64,000 nucleotides of DNA from Mucilaginibacter sp. OK098 (lineage in GTDB: Bacteria; Bacteroidota; Bacteroidia; Sphingobacteriales; Sphingobacteriaceae): NCBI RefSeq assembly GCF_900142915.1, contig NZ_FRCM01000001.1, positions 558,001 through 622,000 on the forward strand, given 5' to 3'. The position numbers and the translations under genes were made by a program. Of this stretch, positions 59,128-64,000 are shown piece after piece (position 1 is the stretch's first letter; the number at the start of each line of letters is the position of its first letter). Under the pieces are notes generated by a model. It searched no databases, was not told the DNA's origin, and saw only the letters and a list, made by a program, of their open reading frames with translations.

Positions 59128-59817
59128 ATGCAAAAATTAGTACTGCTTCGTCACGGTGAAAGCGTGTGGAATAAAGAAAATCGTTTTACCGGATGGACAG
59201 ATGTAGATCTGTCAGAAGAAGGCATTAACCAGGCTAAAAGGGCAGGGGAACTATTGAAAAAGCAAGGCTATAATTTTGATGTTGGTTTTACTTCGCTTTT
59301 AAAACGGGCAATAAAAACACTTGATATCGTACTGGAAGAGTTGGATCATTTATGGATCCCGGTTCAAAAATCGTGGCGGTTAAATGAACGTTTTTATGGA
59401 GCGCTTCAAGGTTTAAATAAAGATGAAACCATTGCAAAATACGGACCCGACCTGGTGCAAAAATGGCGGCGTGACCCGCATGAGCTGCCTCCTGCAATAA
59501 CTACGGATGATGAGCGATACCCGGGGAAAGATCTGCGCTATAAAGACCTTACTGAACGGGAACTGCCTTTAACTGAGAACCTGAGTGAAACAATGGACAG
59601 GGTACTGCCTTTTTGGAATGAATTTATAGTGCCAGCCATACGGAAAGATCAAAAAGTAATTGTTTGTGCCCATGGTAATAGCCTGCGTGCGCTGATACAG
59701 TATATCGATCATCTTACTGATGAGGAAGTTACTCAATTGGATTTGCCAACAGGAGTGCCTTTAATTTATGAATTGGATGAAGGATTGAACAGGGTACGGC
59801 ACTATTATTTGGAATAA
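59128..59817 (+). CDS. gpmA: 2,3-bisphosphoglycerate-dependent phosphoglycerate mutase
   Basis: A 229-residue glycolytic enzyme that interconverts 3- and 2-phosphoglycerate through a phosphohistidine. The catalytic motif is [20 protein letters not shown], the acid residue is in [14 protein letters not shown], and the second His is in [12 protein letters not shown]. The ATG at 59110 is in frame, but a -7-like TAACTTTA (59103-59110) overlaps it, so translation more likely starts at 59128 with [10 protein letters not shown]. It is slightly shorter than the 248-residue E. coli enzyme, as is common in Bacteroidota. Confidence 0.96.
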   Translation: MQKLVLLRHGESVWNKENRFTGWTDVDLSEEGINQAKRAGELLKKQGYNFDVGFTSLLKRAIKTLDIVLEELDHLWIPVQKSWRLNERFYGALQGLNKDETIAKYGPDLVQKWRRDPHELPPAITTDDERYPGKDLRYKDLTERELPLTENLSETMDRVLPFWNEFIVPAIRKDQKVIVCAHGNSLRALIQYIDHLTDEEVTQLDLPTGVPLIYELDEGLNRVRHYYLE

Positions 59818-59840
59818 TATACCTTATTCCTAACCACTAT

Positions 59841-59950
59841 GTCATTGCGAGCGAAGCGTGGCAATCGCGAACCATGCATTTACGCTTTGCAGGTAGCACA
59901 CTATTATACTGCTCTGTAAAGTTCGCGATTGCTTCGTACCTCGCAATGAC
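59841..59950. repeat. Inverted repeat, word GTCATTGCGAGCGAAGC
   Basis: The left arm (59841-59872) carries GTCATTGCGAG, GCGAAGCGTG and GCAATCGCGAAC; the right arm (59921-59950) is the near complement (GTTCGCGATTGC, TTCG, CTCGCAATGAC). The loop is about 48 nt. Sequences with the TCATTGCGAGCGAAGC core are, as I recall, common between genes in many bacteria. It sits between convergent genes. Confidence 0.88.
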
Positions 59951-59962
59951 AATTGACGCTAT

Positions 59963-61339
59963 TTATCCCATTGCCTTATTCAGTGCAATAATTGCCGTAT
60001 CAAAATCCTCTCTCGCTATTAAAAACTGGATGTTTACTTTGCGTAAAGCAAAACCAGCGCTTTTAATGTTTATGTTATTTTCTGCAAGTGCGTTTGCTGA
60101 TTTTGCCAATAAACCGGGCCTGTCCATATTTGAACCTATCAAGCATACCATGGCCGCTTTTTCAACGGTTACCTTTTCAAAGTTTGCCTCCAGCTCATGA
60201 ATAAGCTTTTTGTCAAAATCTTTTTCCCAGATCACTATTGAGATGCTATTGGCATTAGTAGCTTTAAAGTTATAGCTGATGTTGTGGTTATAAAACAGCT
60301 GCATGATCTCCAAATCGCTGCCTGGCGTGCCTACCATAGATGGGTCATAAATATCAATGATCATCACCTTTTCGGTACCGGTAATTACTTCAACCCTTTT
60401 ATGCTCACAGATGTAATCTTTTGTTATTAAAGTACCTGGGTGCTCAGGATCAAAAGTGTTTTTAATGCGAAGGTTTATATTGTTGATCTCCAATGGTTTT
60501 GATGCCTTTGGATGAATGGCCTCCATGCCCACATCAGCCAGCTGATCGGCAACATCATAATTAGTATTGCCTACCGGCGAGCAGTTTTCGATGCCTACTA
60601 AAACAGGGTCGGCCGTACATAAATGATATTCTTTGTGGATGATGGCTTCCTGTGGCTTAACAGCTACCGCTATCTTGCTGAAAGTAACTTCAGAGTAGCC
60701 GCGGTCAAATTCACGCATAATTCCTTCTGTACCTTTTGCATAACCTGTTACTATACAGATAGTGCTCTCAAAATCAATATGCTGCAGCTCTCTTTTAATA
60801 CGCTGGTCAATGGTGTAAGAGTGATGGTCGTGAAAGCCGCTCAAATCAACCAGGGTGGCATTAATGCCCATATTCTGTAAAATATTGGCAAAGTTAAATG
60901 CGGAATGACTTTCACCAATGGATGCTAAGATTTCTCTTGCAGCCTGTAAAATCCCTTCGTTACTTACATATCCGGACGTAAGGATATTTGCAAGATTCTC
61001 CAGGTAGGTTTGCGCTTCCTTTATCCGGTTTTCAATAAATTTATCTGCTTCGGCAATATTTAAACCAAGGCTTTCATAGCTTTTGTTGATCTGTTTAAGC
61101 TTTACTACAAGGTCTTTTAACGGTTTATGAAAATCCCTGAAATTAGCCAGGTTATGATAAACGCCAGGTTCGCCTGTTTTTTTATTTTCGAGCAACAGGT
61201 TGGTTACCCCTGAAAATGCCGATACTACAAAAATGCGGTTATACAATTGCTGGCCGCTGCGGTTAAAAAGGATGATGTTTTTTATTACATCGTTTAGTGC
61301 GGTCATGGAGGTACCGCCAATTTTTTCTACTGTTAACAT
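59963..61339 (-). CDS. Aspartate kinase (monofunctional, with ACT domains)
   Basis: A 458-residue aspartokinase that starts the lysine, threonine and methionine pathway. The N-terminal kinase signature is VEKIGGTSMT, where most family members have KFGGTS. The catalytic domain runs to about 290 and holds VTGYAKGTEGIMREFDRGYSE-type residues of the substrate loop. Two ACT domains follow (about 310-380 and 390-458; LIGSNMDRPGLLAKSANALA), the sites of amino-acid feedback. The gene is alone on the minus strand. Confidence 0.93.
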   Translation of the reverse strand: MLTVEKIGGTSMTALNDVIKNIILFNRSGQQLYNRIFVVSAFSGVTNLLLENKKTGEPGVYHNLANFRDFHKPLKDLVVKLKQINKSYESLGLNIAEADKFIENRIKEAQTYLENLANILTSGYVSNEGILQAAREILASIGESHSAFNFANILQNMGINATLVDLSGFHDHHSYTIDQRIKRELQHIDFESTICIVTGYAKGTEGIMREFDRGYSEVTFSKIAVAVKPQEAIIHKEYHLCTADPVLVGIENCSPVGNTNYDVADQLADVGMEAIHPKASKPLEINNINLRIKNTFDPEHPGTLITKDYICEHKRVEVITGTEKVMIIDIYDPSMVGTPGSDLEIMQLFYNHNISYNFKATNANSISIVIWEKDFDKKLIHELEANFEKVTVEKAAMVCLIGSNMDRPGLLAKSANALAENNINIKSAGFALRKVNIQFLIAREDFDTAIIALNKAMG

Positions 61340-61499
61340 TTTAAAAAATATACGCTTTGAGGCGCAGGTACTAAAATTATGCCTGTTACAATAAATAATA
61401 TATTATAAACTGATTTACAGGGTGTTGTGGTTTATATTGAAATGGTTAGTTAAGCTAATTATTATTGTTTTGATAAGCTTTTTATTAAAATAGAATGAC

Positions 61500-62318
61500 T
61501 TATTCCGGCTTGTGATAAAGATCGCCGGCCTTTGCCGCAGATAGCTTTATTCCCTTTATCATGGCAGAGCTGAAACCGTTATGCTCCATTTCGTTCAAGC
61601 CTGCAATGGTACATCCGCTCGGTGAAGTTACCTTATCAATCTCTTGTTCAGGGTGCGATGCAAGCTGTAACAACAGGTCGGCTGCGCCCTTGGCTGTTTG
61701 TGCAGCCATTTTCAGGGCATCATGCGCATGAAAGCCAATTTCAGTACCACCCTGTGAAGCCGCACGGATCGATCTTAAAAAGAAGGCTATCCCGCAGGCG
61801 CATAATGCGGTGGCCGAGGTCATTAATTCTTCATTGATCTGTATGGTTACCCCAACAGTATCAAAAAGAGAGCGTACAAAATTTATGTTCTTAGGTGTAC
61901 CATTATCTGTGGCAATACAGGTCATGGAATGGCCTATAGCAATGGCAGTATTAGGCATAGCACGCACTACCTGCACACTAAGATCAAGCTGCGTACGGAT
62001 ATCGCCGCAGCTAACGCCTGATACTACAGAGATAAGCAACTGTTTTTCGGCTTTTATAGATGGCTTTATTTCATCCAGTAATTTGTTTAACTGGTGCGGT
62101 AAAACGGCTAACACTATAAAGTCAGCCTTTCGTACAGCTTTAAGATTATTATCAGTTACATGATAACCCAATTCTGCAAACTGTGTAAGTGCGCCAACAT
62201 TTCTGCGGGTTAGCGAAATTTGCTGTGGTTTGCAAATCCCGGCTTTAACAAGTCCTTTTGCTAAAGAGAGGCCTATGTTGCCACTGCCCAATATGGCTAT
62301 ATGTTGTTGTGAGTTCAT
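61500..62318 (-). CDS. proC: Pyrroline-5-carboxylate reductase
   Basis: A 272-residue NAD(P)H-dependent enzyme that makes proline from pyrroline-5-carboxylate. The N-terminal dinucleotide fold starts with HIAILGSGNIGLSLAKGLVK, the MPNTAIAIGHSMT segment is the usual mid-motif, and VTSPSGCTIAGLNEMEHNGF is the C-terminal ProC signature. The start overlaps the stop of argB by 4 nt (ATGA), so translation is coupled. The pairing of proC with argB is seen in Bacteroidota arginine clusters. Confidence 0.96.
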   Translation of the reverse strand: MNSQQHIAILGSGNIGLSLAKGLVKAGICKPQQISLTRRNVGALTQFAELGYHVTDNNLKAVRKADFIVLAVLPHQLNKLLDEIKPSIKAEKQLLISVVSGVSCGDIRTQLDLSVQVVRAMPNTAIAIGHSMTCIATDNGTPKNINFVRSLFDTVGVTIQINEELMTSATALCACGIAFFLRSIRAASQGGTEIGFHAHDALKMAAQTAKGAADLLLQLASHPEQEIDKVTSPSGCTIAGLNEMEHNGFSSAMIKGIKLSAAKAGDLYHKPE

Positions 62319-63160
62319 TTGCTTTTGCTTAAAAGTGTTCCAAAAGGTTTATTATGTTTCAATTTCCCCAGATCATTTGAATGGCCAATAATTACAGCTT
62401 TAACTCCGCAGGCTATTGCAGTAAACGCATTATCCAGTTTGGGGAGCATCCCACTATGAATTATTTGCTGTGTTTTTAATACTTCATATTGTTGAGGGTC
62501 GATTTCCTGGATCAGTGAATCCTCATCATCAATATCTTTCAATACGCCCTTTTTTTCAAAACAATAGATAAGGGTAGTTTGATATAGCTCTGAAAGCGTA
62601 ACAGCTAATGCAGATGCAATAGTATCGGCATTGGTGTTTAACAGCTGACCTTCCCCATCGTGGGTTAGCGCGCAAAAAACGGGGGTAAAGCCGGCATCCA
62701 TCAGGCTTTTTAAATTTGTGGACTTAATTGAATTTTCATCAATATCGCCTACAAAACCATAGTCAATAGTTTTAACAGGACGTTTTTTTGCACGGATAAA
62801 ATCTCCGTCAGCGCCGGTAAGGCCAATTGCATTGGTTCCAAAACGTTGTAACTGCGCTACTATGTTTTTATTGATAAGGCCGCCGTACACCATAGTTACT
62901 ACACGCAACGTTTCAATATCAGTGATCCTGCGTCCGTCAACAAGCTTAGGCTCAATGCCTAAAGTTTCAGAAAGCTGGGTAGCCACCTTACCGCCACCAT
63001 GCACTAAAATTTTAAAGCCATCAAGCGCTGTGAAATCTTTTAGAAAATTATGCAGGTTTTCGGAGTTATCAATAACGTTTCCACCAATTTTTACAATATA
63101 AAGACTATTAATCACCTCAACTTTATTGTCATTACCTGAAACTTTGCCAATTCTGCCCAT
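62315..63160 (-). CDS. argB: Acetylglutamate kinase
   Basis: A 281-residue amino-acid kinase that phosphorylates N-acetylglutamate in arginine synthesis. Motifs in order: LYIVKIGGNVIDNSENLHNF (Lys of the kinase site), ILVHGGGKVATQLSETLGIE (substrate loop), LTGADGDFI, and LLNTNADTIASALAV. The first 19 residues (GRIGKVSGNDNKVEVINS) extend past the usual start, and no other ATG is available. The gene is first of an argB-proC pair; other arg genes are not in view. A small inverted repeat lies just upstream. Confidence 0.95.
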   Translation of the reverse strand: MGRIGKVSGNDNKVEVINSLYIVKIGGNVIDNSENLHNFLKDFTALDGFKILVHGGGKVATQLSETLGIEPKLVDGRRITDIETLRVVTMVYGGLINKNIVAQLQRFGTNAIGLTGADGDFIRAKKRPVKTIDYGFVGDIDENSIKSTNLKSLMDAGFTPVFCALTHDGEGQLLNTNADTIASALAVTLSELYQTTLIYCFEKKGVLKDIDDEDSLIQEIDPQQYEVLKTQQIIHSGMLPKLDNAFTAIACGVKAVIIGHSNDLGKLKHNKPFGTLLSKSK

Positions 63161-63464
63161 ATATTAGCCTTTATTATCCAATAGAAGTTAAAAATCTTCT
63201 ATTATACTATCATTGCGGTTAAAAATAGCAAAAAAAAGCCTGTTTGTTTATATAAATGGTGAAAAAAAGCTCGTTTTTTTATTAAATGTAGTTTCGACAC
63301 GCGTTAATAAATAACCCTCCGGTTAAATTATGCTGGTATAGTAATTTAATATCCGGGTAATTTTTAAAACTGCTAAGTCAGTCAATTGTATATAAATGGC
63401 GCAGGCTGATAAGTTTACATCAGATTAATGAAAGATTGTGTATTATTGAAATTTATAAGCATAT
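63161..63464. other. Intergenic region between argB and the NDH-2-like gene
   Basis: 304 nt, AT-rich, between divergent genes. The only structure I see is AATAGAAG (63180-63187) and its exact complement CTTCTATT (63196-63203) with an 8-nt spacer, 20 nt upstream of argB, which could be an operator. No promoter box stands out. Confidence 0.5.
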
Positions 63465-64000
63465 ATGTTTACTGTTACATCCGAAAATAAAAATAATGGT
63501 TCCAAACCAAGAGTAGTGATCATAGGAGGAGGATTTGGTGGTTTGGCCTTAGCACAAAAATTAAAAAAAGCACCGGTTGAAATACTGCTGCTTGATAAAA
63601 ATAATTATCACACCTTTCAGCCTTTGCTTTACCAGGTTGCTATAGGCTCAATTGAGGCCGATTCCATTGGCTTCCCAATCCGCAGGATCTTTACCAAACA
63701 AAATAATTTTAGCTTTAATCTTGCCGAGGTAAAAAAGATAAACCCTGAAAGTAATACTGTAACTACTGATATAGGCACTGTACATTACGATTACCTGGTA
63801 ATTGCTACAGGTTCAAATACCAATTTTTTCGGGAATACGGAAATTGAGCATTTTGCCATGTCAATGAAGAACATTCCGGAGGCATTGAACTTACGGAGCC
63901 TGATCCTTCAAAACCTTGAAACTGCATTGGTTACTACAGACATGCGGGAGAAATTTGCCCTGATGACCTTTGTGGTTGTTGGCGGCGGACCAACAGGTGT
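63465..64000 (+). CDS. NDH-2-like NAD(P)/FAD-dependent oxidoreductase (3' end cut by window)
   Basis: The first 178 codons of a flavoprotein. The FAD dinucleotide fold is RVVIIGGGFGGLALAQKLKK (about 15-35), followed by the YHTFQPLLYQVA segment and DYLVIATGSNTNFFG, all typical of type II NADH dehydrogenases; a second dinucleotide site begins at the edge (TFVVVGGGPTG). Such enzymes pass electrons from NADH to quinones at the inner membrane. The missing C-terminal half would show whether it has the membrane-binding region. Confidence 0.93.
   Translation, partial: MFTVTSENKNNGSKPRVVIIGGGFGGLALAQKLKKAPVEILLLDKNNYHTFQPLLYQVAIGSIEADSIGFPIRRIFTKQNNFSFNLAEVKKINPESNTVTTDIGTVHYDYLVIATGSNTNFFGNTEIEHFAMSMKNIPEALNLRSLILQNLETALVTTDMREKFALMTFVVVGGGPTG

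Noticed and set aside
16923..59950. Reading the word hairpins as a CRISPR array or as ordinary terminators
   Set aside because: There are no regular spacers of constant length and no cas genes; most lack a T-run, and some lie between divergent genes.
59841..59950. Treating the TCATTGCGAGCGAAGC repeat as novel on its own
   Set aside because: From memory, repeats with this core are widespread between genes in many bacteria, so I count it only as one member of the structural group.

Overview
The window looks like chromosomal DNA of a Bacteroidota bacterium, most likely a Sphingobacteriaceae member close to Mucilaginibacter or Pedobacter. The evidence is a SusC-type TonB-dependent receptor with a FecR/ECF-sigma triad, promoters with a TAnnTTTG -7 box, an A+T-leaning composition, Bacteroidota-type fused proteins (SpmA-SpmB, ABC permease-M1 peptidase) and word-like intergenic palindromes. 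There is no phage, insertion sequence, CRISPR array or tRNA. The only stable RNA gene recognised is rnpB.

Layout. 1-5461 (minus strand): the C-terminally cut SusC receptor, its FecR anti-sigma factor and an ECF sigma factor, which together form a surface signalling and nutrient uptake unit. 6009-13410: a six-gene plus-strand operon behind a palindromic operator (ABC ATPase, permease, GntR/YtrA repressor, anchored GIN-like protein, second ABC ATPase, giant ABC-2 permease fused to an M1 peptidase-like domain that lacks its zinc site). 13545-20376: zinc-dependent phospholipase-C-like protein, glycine-rich DUF6515 protein, NTP pyrophosphohydrolase, DUF5009 acyltransferase-like protein, NtrC-type regulator and RNase P RNA. 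20387-26677: a lipoprotein-SCO-cytochrome c operon, DinB protein, GH1 beta-glucosidase and a TPR histidine kinase. 26773-43034: mostly housekeeping genes (glutaryl-CoA dehydrogenase type, folB, FAD oxidase, mgtC-like, thioesterase, hsp20, yajQ, ppk1-ppx, ubiX, mtaB, lgt, gtrA-like, inositol monophosphatase, nfu, purB). 43085-49816: an autoregulated TetR-TolC-MFP-RND efflux unit. 50139-59019: second TetR, SpmAB, a cluster of DinB, DUF3052, RidA, OsmC and MDMPI genes, an OmpA protein, SRPBCC and acetate transporter genes. 59128-64000: gpmA, aspartate kinase, proC-argB and the start of an NDH-2-like flavoprotein.

The most unusual signal lies between the genes. At least 17 intergenic sites carry inverted repeats whose arms are built from short words repeated in tandem, with a different word at different sites (nine word families). 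At many sites one end of the element lies within about 0-4 nt of a stop codon, or the element supplies the stop. Three genes (the ntrC-type regulator, the inositol monophosphatase and purB) have the same word on both sides, and it is a different word for each gene. Two sites are between divergent promoters, so terminator function does not explain the family. I cannot say from the sequence alone whether this family has been described.

Regulatory sites that can be read directly include a GntR operator over the start of the ABC operon, a TetR operator inside the efflux promoter, a Pho-box-like direct repeat upstream of ppk1, a palindrome with no gene to control after the second tetR, and a compact promoter-hairpin-terminator unit before ubiX.
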